The notes under the pieces: generated by a model
What the model was told of the DNA's origin: nothing
The model's input: only the letters and a program-made list of their open reading frames with translations
Database searches by the model: none
NCBI GenBank assembly: GCA_002840155.1
Contig: PGZH01000005.1
Location: forward strand, 124,001-188,000
Reading direction: 5' to 3'
Source of the DNA: Gammaproteobacteria bacterium HGW-Gammaproteobacteria-13
GTDB lineage: Bacteria; Pseudomonadota; Gammaproteobacteria; Pseudomonadales; Pseudomonadaceae
DNA: 64,000 nucleotides
Part shown: positions 54,825 through 63,585 of the stretch, in pieces
Layout of the letters: each line of letters opens with the position of its first letter
How positions within the stretch are numbered: the stretch's first letter is position 1
Made by a program: the position numbers and the translations under genes

Positions 54825-54901
54825 CCACTCGCGACAGCTGCACCACCGTAGCTCGGAGCCATCCGGGCTACACCCACGATTTCGTAAGAGGAGACCACTC
54901 C

Positions 54902-56050
54902 ATGAGCTTGAATATTTTCTGGTTCCTGCCCACCCATGGCGACGGCAAATACCTGGGCACCGCCGAGGGCGCACGCGCCGTCGATCACGGTTACCTGCAG
55001 CAGATTGCCCAAGCAGCCGACCGCCTTGGCTTTGGCGGTGTGCTGATCCCCACTGGACGTTCCTGCGAGGACTCCTGGCTGGTAGCCGCCTCCTTGATTC
55101 CGGTAACCCAGCGCCTGAAATTCCTCGTAGCCCTGCGCCCCGGGATCATTTCCCCGACCGTGGCGGCGCGTCAGGCCGCGACCCTGGACCGTCTGTCCAA
55201 TGGCCGCGCGCTGTTCAACCTGGTGACCGGTGGCGACCCGGATGAGCTGGCCGGCGATGGCCTCAACCTGTCCCACGCCGAACGCTACGAAGCCTCGGTG
55301 GAATTCACCCGCATCTGGCGCCGCGTGCTGGAAGGTGAAGTGGTCGACTACGACGGCAAACATATTCAAGTCAAAGGCGCCAAACTGCTCTACCCGCCTA
55401 TTCAACAACCGCGTCCGCCGCTGTATTTCGGCGGCTCGTCAGAAGCCGCGCAGGACCTGGCTGCCGAGCAGGTCGAGCTGTACCTGACCTGGGGCGAGCC
55501 ACCGGCTGCGGTAGCCGAGAAAATCGCCCAGGTGCGTGAAAAAGCAGCCGCACAGGGCCGTGAAGTGCGCTTCGGCATTCGCCTGCACGTGATTGTGCGC
55601 GAAACCAATGCCGAAGCCTGGGCCGCCGCTGACAAGCTGATCAGCCATGTCGATGATGACACCATCGCCCGCGCCCAGGCCTCCCTGGCGCGCTTCGATT
55701 CGGTGGGTCAGCAGCGCATGGCCGCGCTGCACGGCGGCAGCAAGGACAACCTGGAAGTATCCCCCAACCTCTGGGCCGGAGTCGGCCTGGTGCGTGGCGG
55801 TGCCGGCACTGCACTGGTTGGCGATGGCCCGACCGTGGCCGCACGGGTCAAGGAATACGCCGACCTGGGTATCGACACCTTTATCTTCTCAGGCTATCCG
55901 CACCTGGAAGAGTCGTACCGAGTTGCCGAGCTGCTGTTCCCGCACCTGGACGTCAACCGCCCAGAGGTACCCAGCGGTGCCAGCTATGTCAGCCCGTTCG
56001 GCGAGATGATCTCCAGCGACATTCTGCCCAAGGCGGCCTCGGCCAGTTGA
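54902..56050 (+). CDS. ssuD: FMNH2-dependent alkanesulfonate monooxygenase SsuD
   Basis: A 382-residue luciferase-like monooxygenase: [17 protein letters not shown], Cys in [10 protein letters not shown] (conserved Cys54), [21 protein letters not shown] and [15 protein letters not shown]. Cleaves alkanesulfonates to aldehydes and sulfite. AGAGGAG upstream of the ATG. The 77-base leader holds a GTAGC / GCTAC hairpin. Confidence 0.96.
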   Translation: MSLNIFWFLPTHGDGKYLGTAEGARAVDHGYLQQIAQAADRLGFGGVLIPTGRSCEDSWLVAASLIPVTQRLKFLVALRPGIISPTVAARQAATLDRLSNGRALFNLVTGGDPDELAGDGLNLSHAERYEASVEFTRIWRRVLEGEVVDYDGKHIQVKGAKLLYPPIQQPRPPLYFGGSSEAAQDLAAEQVELYLTWGEPPAAVAEKIAQVREKAAAQGREVRFGIRLHVIVRETNAEAWAAADKLISHVDDDTIARAQASLARFDSVGQQRMAALHGGSKDNLEVSPNLWAGVGLVRGGAGTALVGDGPTVAARVKEYADLGIDTFIFSGYPHLEESYRVAELLFPHLDVNRPEVPSGASYVSPFGEMISSDILPKAASAS

Positions 56051-56058
56051 TGCATGCC

Positions 56059-56130
56059 GTAGGAGCGGGCCATGCCCGCGAGCCGTAGAAACATTGTGGG
56101 AATGGAACTAGGCGTGCCTCCCGCTCCTAC
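56059..56130. repeat. REPIN-like element inside the ssu operon
   Basis: GTAGGAGCGGGCCATGCCCG starts at 56059 and faces CGTGCCTCCCGCTCCTAC ending at 56130, the same REP type as at 27022-27084. It lies between ssuD and ssuC, so the operon transcript contains its hairpin. Confidence 0.75.
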
Positions 56131-56151
56131 AAAGACCTGATGAGGTTTGCA

Positions 56152-56946
56152 ATGAGCAACACAACCTTACACAACCTGGCCCTGCGCCTGGCCCCCTGGG
56201 CCTTGCCGGTGGCACTGCTGACAGCCTGGCAACTGGCGGTGGTCAGCGGCCTGCTGTCCACACGCATTCTGCCGGCCCCGAGCGCGGTGCTCAGCGCCGG
56301 CTGGGAGCTGCTGCGTAGCGGTGAAATCTGGACCCACCTGGCCATCAGCGGCTGGCGCGCCGGCATCGGTTTTGCCATCGGTGGCGGCCTCGGCTTGCTG
56401 CTGGGCTTTATCACCGGCCTGTCGAAATGGGGCGAGCGCTTCCTCGACAGTTCGGTGCAGATGATCCGCAACGTACCGCACCTGGCACTGATTCCGCTGG
56501 TGATCCTCTGGTTCGGTATTGATGAGAGCGCAAAGATCTTTCTGGTCGCCCTCGGCACTTTGTTCCCGATCTACCTGAATACCTACCACGGCATCCGTAA
56601 CGTCGACCCGGCGCTGGTGGAAATGGCGCGCAGCTATGGCCTGTCCGGTTTCAGCCTGTTCCGTCAGGTGATCCTGCCAGGCGCCCTGCCCTCGATCCTG
56701 GTCGGTGTGCGCTTCGCCCTGGGCTTTATGTGGCTGACGCTGATCGTCGCGGAAACCATCTCCGCCAGCGCCGGCATCGGCTACCTGGCAATGAATGCCC
56801 GCGAATTCCTGCAAACCGACGTGGTGGTACTGGCCATTCTGCTCTACGCCGTACTCGGCAAGCTGGCGGATGTGGCTGCGCGCACGCTTGAGCGCATCTG
56901 GCTGCGCTGGCACCCGGCCTATCGGGTCAAGGGAGGTGGACAATGA
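56152..56946 (+). CDS. ssuC: alkanesulfonate ABC permease SsuC
   Basis: A 264-residue permease with six helices, [30 protein letters not shown] and the EAA-like loop [30 protein letters not shown] at 56152 with GAGG 7 bases upstream preferred over ATG 56140. Stop overlaps the ssuB start (ATGA). Confidence 0.95.
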   Translation: MSNTTLHNLALRLAPWALPVALLTAWQLAVVSGLLSTRILPAPSAVLSAGWELLRSGEIWTHLAISGWRAGIGFAIGGGLGLLLGFITGLSKWGERFLDSSVQMIRNVPHLALIPLVILWFGIDESAKIFLVALGTLFPIYLNTYHGIRNVDPALVEMARSYGLSGFSLFRQVILPGALPSILVGVRFALGFMWLTLIVAETISASAGIGYLAMNAREFLQTDVVVLAILLYAVLGKLADVAARTLERIWLRWHPAYRVKGGGQ

Positions 56947-57743
56947 CTGCGCTGCACACACTCAAACGTGGCCTGCCGCTGGCGATCAACGGCATTCACA
57001 AGGCCTTCGGCGAACGCGAAGTGCTGAAGAATGTTCAGCTGAACATTCCCGCCGGGCAGTTTGTCGCCGTGGTCGGCCGCAGCGGCTGCGGCAAGAGCAC
57101 CCTGCTGCGCCTGCTCGCCGGTCTGGATGTGCCCACACAAGGCGAACTACAAGCCGGTAATGGCTCGCTGGCCGCCTCACGCGAAGACATTCGCCTGATG
57201 TTCCAAGACTCGCGTCTGCTGCCCTGGAAGCGAGTGATCGACAACGTCGGCCTGGGCCTGTCCGGCAACTGGCGGCCGCAAGCGCAACTGGCGCTGGAAG
57301 CCGTTGGCCTGGCGGATCGCGCCAATGAATGGCCTGCCGCTTTATCGGGCGGACAGAAACAACGTGTAGCCCTGGCCCGTGCGCTGATCCACCAACCGCG
57401 CCTGCTGCTGCTCGACGAGCCGCTCGGCGCACTGGATGCCCTGACGCGCATCGAAATGCAGCAACTGATCGAACGCCTGTGGCAACAGCATGGTTTCACC
57501 GTGCTGCTGGTGACCCACGACGTCAGCGAAGCGGTGGCGATTGCCGACCGGGTGATTCTGATCGAAGACGGCCACGTCGGCCTGGATATCAGCGTCGACC
57601 TGCCCCGCCCGCGTCAACGCGCCTCGGCCCGCTTGGCGGCTGTTGAGGAACAGGTGCTTAACCGCGTGCTGTCGCTGCCCGAACTGCCACCGCAACCCGA
57701 ACCCATTTCGCCCTTGCCGACGCAGTTGCGCTGGGCGCTTTAA
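56943..57743 (+). CDS. ssuB: alkanesulfonate ABC ATPase SsuB
   Basis: A 266-residue ATPase with Walker [11 protein letters not shown]-loop [13 protein letters not shown], signature [15 protein letters not shown], Walker [13 protein letters not shown] and [15 protein letters not shown]. Overlaps ssuC by four bases; GGGAGGTGG provides the ribosome-binding site. Confidence 0.95.
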   Translation: MTALHTLKRGLPLAINGIHKAFGEREVLKNVQLNIPAGQFVAVVGRSGCGKSTLLRLLAGLDVPTQGELQAGNGSLAASREDIRLMFQDSRLLPWKRVIDNVGLGLSGNWRPQAQLALEAVGLADRANEWPAALSGGQKQRVALARALIHQPRLLLLDEPLGALDALTRIEMQQLIERLWQQHGFTVLLVTHDVSEAVAIADRVILIEDGHVGLDISVDLPRPRQRASARLAAVEEQVLNRVLSLPELPPQPEPISPLPTQLRWAL

Positions 57744-57779
57744 CCCGCATGACCACTCTTAAAACCAAGGAGCATCACC

Positions 57780-57995
57780 ATGACCATTAAAGCCATCAAC
57801 GTACGCAATCAGTTCAAAGGCACCATCAAGGAAATCGTGCTGGGCGACGTACTCTCGGAAATCGACGTACAAACCGCCTCGGGTATCGTCACCTCGGTGA
57901 TCACCACCCGCTCGGTCAAAGAGCTGGAACTGGGCGTGGGCAGCGAAGTGATTGCCTTCGTCAAATCCACCGAGGTGTCGATCGCCAAGCTATGA
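57780..57995 (+). CDS. ssuF: SsuF, molbindin-like TOBE-domain protein
   Basis: A 71-residue single TOBE/Mop domain (INVRNQFKGTIKEIVLGDVLSEIDVQTASGIVTSVIT). In Pseudomonas putida ssuF ends the ssu operon and is needed for growth with sulfonates; the proteins resemble molybdate/oxyanion-binding molbindins. AAGGAG upstream of the ATG. Confidence 0.92.
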   Translation: MTIKAINVRNQFKGTIKEIVLGDVLSEIDVQTASGIVTSVITTRSVKELELGVGSEVIAFVKSTEVSIAKL

Positions 57996-58061
57996 GCAAC
58001 AATGAAGTGGGCGGGCAACCGCCCACACTCAAATAGCCGCGCAACCTGAAGAACGGCGTCT

Positions 58062-58124
58062 GGGCATCAGCGCTGGGAACAGGGCTTTGCTTACCTGTAT
58101 CGCCTGAGGCCAAGCATCGGTTAA
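58062..58124 (+). pseudogene. 3' remnant of a second RBBP9/YdeN hydrolase gene
   Basis: Twenty codons plus TAA read GHQRWEQGFAYLYRLRPSIG, closely matching the C terminus of the intact hydrolase at 39151-39732 (GHQRWEHGFAYLYRLQSRI). DNA identity is high over the same stretch and lost upstream, where ssuF and its short spacer begin. No start codon or upstream domain exists. It overlaps the last codon of the LysR gene on the other strand. Confidence 0.82.
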
Positions 58125-59038
58125 ACCCCAGGCCCCTTGGCCAGTTCGGCCTGCAGCCAATCGACAAACACCTGAGTCAGACGCTGGCGACGTTTGCGCT
58201 CGGGCAGCACCAGGTAGTAGCCCAGTTCCGAATGGGCGACTTCATCGCCCACCCGGCACAGCAGGTTCTGCGTCAGCAGTTCATCGACCAGATGGCGCCA
58301 GCCGATGGCCACGCCCTGCCCGGCAATCGCCGCCTGAATCAGCAGTGTGTAGTTATCAAAACGCAGGCTGCCGGGGCTGGGTGTTTGCTGCAGGCCGAAG
58401 GCACGAAACAGCCCCGCCCAATCGAACCAGCGCGAGCGGTTTTCCGGGCGCAGGTGCAGCAGCGGCAGGCTGGCCAACGCAGCGGGTGGCAGCGGTAGAG
58501 CGCGCCCTTTGAGCAGTTGCGGGCTGCACACCGGGAACACCTCTTCGCGAAACATCAGCTGCGCCTCGGCGTGCTTGAAGCGGCCGTCGCCGAAGTTGAT
58601 CGCCACATCGATCTCCGCCGGCAACGTACCCTGGTCCCGCTCGCTGGTGATCAGGCTGACATCCACCTCCGGGTGCAACTGGTGGAAGCGCTGCAAGCGC
58701 GGCATCAGCCAGTAGGCGGCAAAAGCAAAATCGGTGGCCACCTGCAGCACCTCATGCTGCTGTTGCGCGGTAACCGCCAGCAGCCCGGCATCCAGGCTCT
58801 GCAGGCCATCCTGCACATAGCTCAGCAACAGCTCGCCGGCATCGGTGAGGGCAATGCCCCGGTAGACCCGGTCGAACAGCCGCGTGGCCAGCTGCTGCTC
58901 CAGTCGTTTGATCTGCTGGCTGATCGCCGGCTGGCTGGTGCCCAGCTCGCTGGCGGCGGCGGTAAAGCTCAGCTGGCGGGCGGCGGACTCGAATACCCGC
59001 AGCACATCCAGCGACACGCCATCGATGCGTTCAAACAT
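58121..59038 (-). CDS. LysR-family regulator of choline-sulfate use
   Basis: A 305-residue LysR protein: N-terminal helix-turn-helix (LDVLRVFESAARQLSFTAAASELGTSQPAISQQIKRLEQQL, about 9-49) and a substrate-binding effector domain. Divergent from betC with 112 bases between, the usual arrangement of a LysR activator and its target. The inducer is probably choline-O-sulfate or choline, by context. Confidence 0.88.
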   Translation of the reverse strand: MFERIDGVSLDVLRVFESAARQLSFTAAASELGTSQPAISQQIKRLEQQLATRLFDRVYRGIALTDAGELLLSYVQDGLQSLDAGLLAVTAQQQHEVLQVATDFAFAAYWLMPRLQRFHQLHPEVDVSLITSERDQGTLPAEIDVAINFGDGRFKHAEAQLMFREEVFPVCSPQLLKGRALPLPPAALASLPLLHLRPENRSRWFDWAGLFRAFGLQQTPSPGSLRFDNYTLLIQAAIAGQGVAIGWRHLVDELLTQNLLCRVGDEVAHSELGYYLVLPERKRRQRLTQVFVDWLQAELAKGPGV

Positions 59039-59150
59039 AAGCTCAGGTTATCCAATGCATCTACTGATAGATGGTTTACCCAGCTTTTGCTTAGCCGGAT
59101 GATCAAGCCAGCACTGTCGCATAAATCTTTTATATGGAATACCGGCTGCC

Positions 59151-60659
59151 ATGAAACGCCCGAACATCCTCTTTATCATGGCCGATCAGATGGCCGCGCC
59201 GATTCTGCCGCTACACGATGCCGCCTCACCGATCCAGATGCCCAACCTGATGCGCCTGGCCGCCGAGGCCGTGGTGTTCGATGCCGCCTATTGCAACAGC
59301 CCGCTGTGCGCGCCCTCGCGCTTTACCCTGGTCAGCGGCCAGCTGCCGTCGAAGATCGGCGCCTACGACAACGCCGCCGACTTCCCCGCCGATGTGCCGA
59401 CCTACGCCCATTACCTGCGTCGCCTGGGCTATCGCACCGCGCTGTCGGGCAAGATGCATTTCTGCGGCCCGGATCAGCTGCATGGCTATGAAGAGCGCCT
59501 GACCAGCGACATCTACCCCGCCGACTACGGCTGGGCGGTGAACTGGGATGAGCCGGACGTGCGCGCCAGCTGGTACCACAACATGTCCTCGGTGCTACAG
59601 GCCGGGCCGTGCGTGCGCACCAACCAGCTGGACTTCGATGAAGAGGTAGTGTTCAAGGCCCAGCAGTATCTGTATGACCACGTGCGCAGCGACGGTGATC
59701 AGCCCTTCTGCCTGACCGTGTCGATGACCCACCCGCATGACCCCTACACCATCCCGGCCGAGTTCTGGGACCTCTACCGCGATGAGGAAATCCCACTGCC
59801 CCTCCAGCACATCGATCAGACCGAGCAGGACCCGCACTCGCAGCGCCTGATGAAAGTCATCGACCTGTGGGACAAGCCGCTGCCCGAGCAGAAGATCAAG
59901 GATGCACGCCGCGCCTACTTCGGTGCCTGCAGCTACATCGACAGCAACATCGGCAAGCTGCTGAAAACCCTCAAGGACTGCAACCTGAGCGACAACACCA
60001 TCATCGTCTTCTCCGGCGACCACGGCGACATGCTGGGCGAGCGTGGCCTCTGGTACAAGATGCACTGGTTTGAAATGGCCGCCCGCGTGCCGCTGCTGGT
60101 GCATGCACCCAAGCAGTTCGCCGCGCGCCGGGTAAGCCAGAATGTCTCGACCATGGACCTGCTGCCAACCCTGGTGGAATTGGCCGGCGGCACGCTGCAA
60201 GCCGAGCTGCCGCTGGATGGCCGCTCGCTGCTGGCGCACCTCGAAGGTCGCCAGGGCCACGATGAAGTGATTGGTGAATATATGGCTGAAGGCACCATCA
60301 GCCCGCTGATGATGATTCGCCAGGGCGAGTGGAAATTTATCTATTCCGAGCTTGATCCACTGCTGCTGTTCAACCTGCGCCACGACCCGCAAGAGCGCGA
60401 AAACCTCGCCGAATCACCCGAGCACCAAAGCCTGCTCGCAGACTTTATCAATCAGGCCCAGGCGCGCTGGGACATGCCAGCGATTCATCAGGCCACCCTG
60501 GCGAGTCAGCGCCGTCGGCGTTTCGTTGCCAGCGCTCTGACCCACGGCCGTCTGGCCAGCTGGGACCATCAACCCATAGTCGATGCCAGCCAGCAGTACA
60601 TGCGCAACCACATTGATCTCGACGACCTCGAACGTCGCGCCCGTTTCCCGCAACCCTGA
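59151..60659 (+). CDS. betC: choline-sulfatase BetC
   Basis: A 502-residue type I sulfatase. PLCAPSR holds Cys53, converted to formylglycine; NILFIMADQMAAPI (Asp12, Gln13) and FSGDHGDMLGERGLWYK supply metal ligands. The C-terminal choline-sulfatase extension (RRRFVASALTHGRLASWDHQP) is typical. It splits choline-O-sulfate into choline and sulfate, giving both a sulfur source and a precursor of glycine betaine. No bet genes are in the window. Confidence 0.95.
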   Translation: MKRPNILFIMADQMAAPILPLHDAASPIQMPNLMRLAAEAVVFDAAYCNSPLCAPSRFTLVSGQLPSKIGAYDNAADFPADVPTYAHYLRRLGYRTALSGKMHFCGPDQLHGYEERLTSDIYPADYGWAVNWDEPDVRASWYHNMSSVLQAGPCVRTNQLDFDEEVVFKAQQYLYDHVRSDGDQPFCLTVSMTHPHDPYTIPAEFWDLYRDEEIPLPLQHIDQTEQDPHSQRLMKVIDLWDKPLPEQKIKDARRAYFGACSYIDSNIGKLLKTLKDCNLSDNTIIVFSGDHGDMLGERGLWYKMHWFEMAARVPLLVHAPKQFAARRVSQNVSTMDLLPTLVELAGGTLQAELPLDGRSLLAHLEGRQGHDEVIGEYMAEGTISPLMMIRQGEWKFIYSELDPLLLFNLRHDPQERENLAESPEHQSLLADFINQAQARWDMPAIHQATLASQRRRRFVASALTHGRLASWDHQPIVDASQQYMRNHIDLDDLERRARFPQP

Positions 60660-60680
60660 TTGCAAGCCACTGCCGTGCAA

Positions 60681-60887
60681 GAAAGTCTTTTTACGACCTC
60701 GCGAGCTAGAGCCATGCAAGGCAAAGGCAGGCGAGGAAGCGCAGTGTACGAGCTGTACATGAGCATTACTCGTTTCACTCGCCCTTCGGGTCGCGCTGAA
60801 GCGCGCTAGCCGCAAGCGGCTTGCCGAGCCTGGCTTTAACGCAGCAGGGCCGACGCGCAGCAGGTTGTAGAAAGACTTTTGACCAAA
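60681..60887 (-). repeat. structured intergenic repeat, copy C (inverted)
   Basis: Reading the minus strand, it repeats the blocks of copies A and B: CTGCTGCGCGTCGGCC, AAGCCGCTTGCGGCTAGCGC, GCTTCAGCGCGACCC, GAGTGAAACGAGTAATGCTC, ATGTACAGCTCGTACACTG. The ends form an imperfect inverted repeat (AAGTCTTTTTACGACCT with AGGTTGTAGAAAGACTT, 15 of 17). It occupies the betC-choX gap. Confidence 0.75.
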
Positions 60888-60913
60888 ACTAATAATTCAA
60901 GAGGACACATGCC

Positions 60914-61837
60914 ATGCACACACTTCGCACAGCACTTATCGGCGGCCTGTTACTGGCCGCCAGCAGCCACGCTTTCGCCGAAGATGCCAGTTGCGCCACG
61001 GTGAAACTTGGTGATCCGGGTTGGAGTGATATTGCCGTGACCAACGGCATCGCCAGTTTCCTGCTCGACGGCCTGGGCTACAAGGCGCAGCCGCAGACCC
61101 TGGCCGTGCCGATCATTTTCGCCGGGCTGCAGAAAGGTCAGGTGGATGTGTTCCTCGGTAACTGGATGCCGGCGCAGCAGAGCAATTACGACAAGTTCGT
61201 GACCACCGGTGAAGTCGAGCAGGTGGTGGAAAACCTCAGCGGCACCGAGTACACCCTGGCGGTGCCCACCTACGCCTATGAGGCTGGGGTGAAGACCTTT
61301 GCCGACCTCAACCAGCATGCCGACAAGTTCAGCCGCAAGATCTACGGCATCGGTTCCGGCGCACCGGCCAACGAATCCATCCAGAAGATGATTGCCGCCA
61401 ACGAATTCGACCTCAAGGACTGGAGCCTGGTCGAATCCAGCGAACAGGCCATGCTGGTGCAGGTTGGCCGCGCGGTGAAGCGCGAGCAGTTTGTAGTGTT
61501 CCTCGGCTGGACCCCGCACCCGATGAACGTGCAATACGACATGCGCTACCTCAAGGGCGGCGAGAAGTATTTCGGTGCCAGCGGCAGCGTCAACACCCTG
61601 GCCCGCAAAGGCTATGCCGCGCAGTGCCCGAATGTCGGCAAGCTGCTGAGCAACCTGAAATTCACCCAGGAGATGGAGAACGCCATCATGGATCAGGTGC
61701 TGAGCAAACAGGCCAGCAACGATGAGGCGATCAAGGCCTGGCTCAAGGCCAATCCAGCAGTGGTTGCCAACTGGCTTGAGGGCGTTACCAGCCGCAATGG
61801 CGGTGATGGTCTGGCGGCAGTTAACGCCAAGCTTTGA
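60914..61837 (+). CDS. choX: choline-binding periplasmic protein ChoX
   Basis: A 307-residue secreted protein: signal ALIGGLLLAASSHAFA, then VKLGDPGWSDIAVTNGIASFLLDGLGY, VDVFLGNWMPAQQSNYD and FLGWTPHPMNVQYDMRYL, with the Trp/Tyr-rich cage of choline/betaine binders. Functions with a Cho-type permease not in this window. AGAGGAC upstream of the ATG. Probably co-transcribed with betC across repeat copy C. Confidence 0.9.
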   Translation: MHTLRTALIGGLLLAASSHAFAEDASCATVKLGDPGWSDIAVTNGIASFLLDGLGYKAQPQTLAVPIIFAGLQKGQVDVFLGNWMPAQQSNYDKFVTTGEVEQVVENLSGTEYTLAVPTYAYEAGVKTFADLNQHADKFSRKIYGIGSGAPANESIQKMIAANEFDLKDWSLVESSEQAMLVQVGRAVKREQFVVFLGWTPHPMNVQYDMRYLKGGEKYFGASGSVNTLARKGYAAQCPNVGKLLSNLKFTQEMENAIMDQVLSKQASNDEAIKAWLKANPAVVANWLEGVTSRNGGDGLAAVNAKL

Positions 61838-61867
61838 ACCGGCTGGCTTGATTCCCTAAAGTAGACG

Positions 61868-61888
61868 GGCCGCTGCCCTGCAGCGGCC
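61868..61888 (+). terminator. hairpin between choX and the SulP gene
   Basis: GGCCGCTGC-CCT-GCAGCGGCC is a perfect 9-bp stem with a 3-base loop, followed only by TT. Possibly a weak terminator or processing site. Confidence 0.5.
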
Positions 61889-61918
61889 TTGTCCATCGTC
61901 CGCACAAGAAGCCCACGC

Positions 61919-63484
61919 ATGCCACTGCTCCGCCTTCAGTCCCTGTTGCCCTTTCTGCGCTGGCTGCCGCATTGCAGCAAACGCAGCCTCGGTAAAGACC
62001 TGCTGGTGGGGCTCAACGGCGCCATTCTCGCGCTGCCGCAATCCATTGCCTACGCCCTGATCGCCGGGCTACCGCCGCAATACGGCCTGTACGCGGCCAT
62101 CGTGCCGGTGCTGATCGCCTGCCTGTGGGGCTCCTCCAGTTTTCTGATCTGCGGCCCCACCGCCGCGATCTCCATCGTGCTGTTCAGCAGTGTCAGCCCG
62201 ATGGCGACACCAGGCAGCGACCACTTTATCGCGCTGATTCTGCTGCTGACCCTGCTGGCCGGTGTGTGCCAATGGCTGCTCGGGCTGCTGCGCTTCGGCG
62301 CGCTGGTGAATTTCGTCTCGCATTCAGTGGTGCTCGGTTTCACCCTGGGCGCGGCATTGGTGATCGGCATCGGCCAGCTGCCCAACCTGCTCGGCCTCAC
62401 CGTCACCAGCCAGGCCACCGCGCTCACGAGCCTGCTCAACCTCGGCGAGCACCTGGCCGAGAGTGACTGGCGCACCCTGGCCGTAGCGCTGTTCACCTTG
62501 GCCATCAGCCTGTTGAGCAGGCGCTTGTGGCCGCGGGCGCCGGCTTTACTGATCGGGATTGTGGCCGCCAGTCTGCTGGTCATGGCCTGGCCGGGGCAGC
62601 TTGGACACGTTGCACTGGTCAGCCGTTTTGCAGGCAGCCTGCCGCCCTTCACCCTGCTGGAATTCAACCTAACCCATATCCTGCAACTGCTACCAGCCGC
62701 CGTGGCCTGCGGTTTGCTCGGCCTGGTCACCAGCCTGTCAATTGCCCGCGCCCTGGCGGATAAATCCCAGCAGCTGTTCGATGCCAATCAGGAAGTCCGC
62801 GCCCAGGGTCTGTCGAATATCATCGGGCCCTGGTTCAGTGGCTCGCTATCGGCCGGCTCCTTCACACGCTCGGCGCTCAACCAGCAAGCCGGTGCCTGCT
62901 CGCCCATGGCCGGGGTGTTTGCTGCGCTGCTGGTGGCGTTGTTTGCCCTGTATGGCAGCCGCCTGTTCGCCTATGTGCCGATCCCGGCCATGGCGGCGAG
63001 CATTCTGCTGATCTGCTGGGGATTGTTCGATATCAGCGCCGTCAAGGCCCTGAAGCGCGTGAGCCGCAGCGAATTTCTGGTGATGCTGCTGACTGTGCTG
63101 GCGACCCTGGTGCTGGAGCTGCAAAGCGCCATTTATGCTGGCGTGCTGGCGTCACTAATCGTCTACCTCAAACGCACCTCGCAGCCGCGCGTACGCCAGT
63201 GGCAAGACGGCGAGCAGGAATGGTTGTGTATCGAGGGGTCGATCTTCTTCGGCGCCTGCCACTACCTGCAGCAACGCCTGCAACGCAGTTGCGCGCCCTG
63301 GGTGATGATCGATGCGCGGCATATCAACTTTATCGACTACGCCGGTATCACCATGCTGCATCAGGAAGCGCGCCGCCTGCACAGCCAGCAACGCCATCTG
63401 GTGCTGCACCACGCACGGCCGCAGGTGGTCGATGAAGTTCGCAAACTGGAAGGCGCAGAACGCTGCCCGGTGCAGTTCGCCTAA
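61919..63484 (+). CDS. SulP-family anion permease with STAS domain
   Basis: A 521-residue transporter: LPQSIAYALIAGLPPQYGLYAAIVP is the SulP signature in the first helices, with 10-14 helices to about residue 410. A C-terminal STAS domain follows (MIDARHINFIDYAGITMLHQEARRL). Members carry sulfate, bicarbonate or dicarboxylates. Beside betC it may take up or release sulfate. ATG at 61919 chosen; an upstream TTG is possible. Confidence 0.87.
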   Translation: MPLLRLQSLLPFLRWLPHCSKRSLGKDLLVGLNGAILALPQSIAYALIAGLPPQYGLYAAIVPVLIACLWGSSSFLICGPTAAISIVLFSSVSPMATPGSDHFIALILLLTLLAGVCQWLLGLLRFGALVNFVSHSVVLGFTLGAALVIGIGQLPNLLGLTVTSQATALTSLLNLGEHLAESDWRTLAVALFTLAISLLSRRLWPRAPALLIGIVAASLLVMAWPGQLGHVALVSRFAGSLPPFTLLEFNLTHILQLLPAAVACGLLGLVTSLSIARALADKSQQLFDANQEVRAQGLSNIIGPWFSGSLSAGSFTRSALNQQAGACSPMAGVFAALLVALFALYGSRLFAYVPIPAMAASILLICWGLFDISAVKALKRVSRSEFLVMLLTVLATLVLELQSAIYAGVLASLIVYLKRTSQPRVRQWQDGEQEWLCIEGSIFFGACHYLQQRLQRSCAPWVMIDARHINFIDYAGITMLHQEARRLHSQQRHLVLHHARPQVVDEVRKLEGAERCPVQFA

Positions 63485-63548
63485 ACACCTAAAGCGCCGC
63501 CACATAGCGGGCGGCTGCGCAGGCCGGAAGGGTTCCGACCTGCGTTGG

Positions 63549-63570
63549 CTGCTTTTTACAAGAGCAGCAA
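63549..63570. terminator. weak hairpin between convergent SulP and OmpA-family genes
   Basis: GCTGCT and AGCAGC flank TTTTACAAG, a 6-bp stem in the 101-bp convergent gap. A second imperfect repeat, CGCAGG..GGAA / TTCC..CCTGCG, lies at 63512-63544. Termination is plausible but weak. Confidence 0.35.
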
Positions 63571-63585
63571 ATCAGCTAGCGGGCA

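Noticed and set aside
60914-61837. Glycine betaine-binding ProX
   Set aside because: Adjacent to choline sulfatase and closer in its blocks to ChoX, so choline is the more likely ligand, though betaine binding cannot be excluded.
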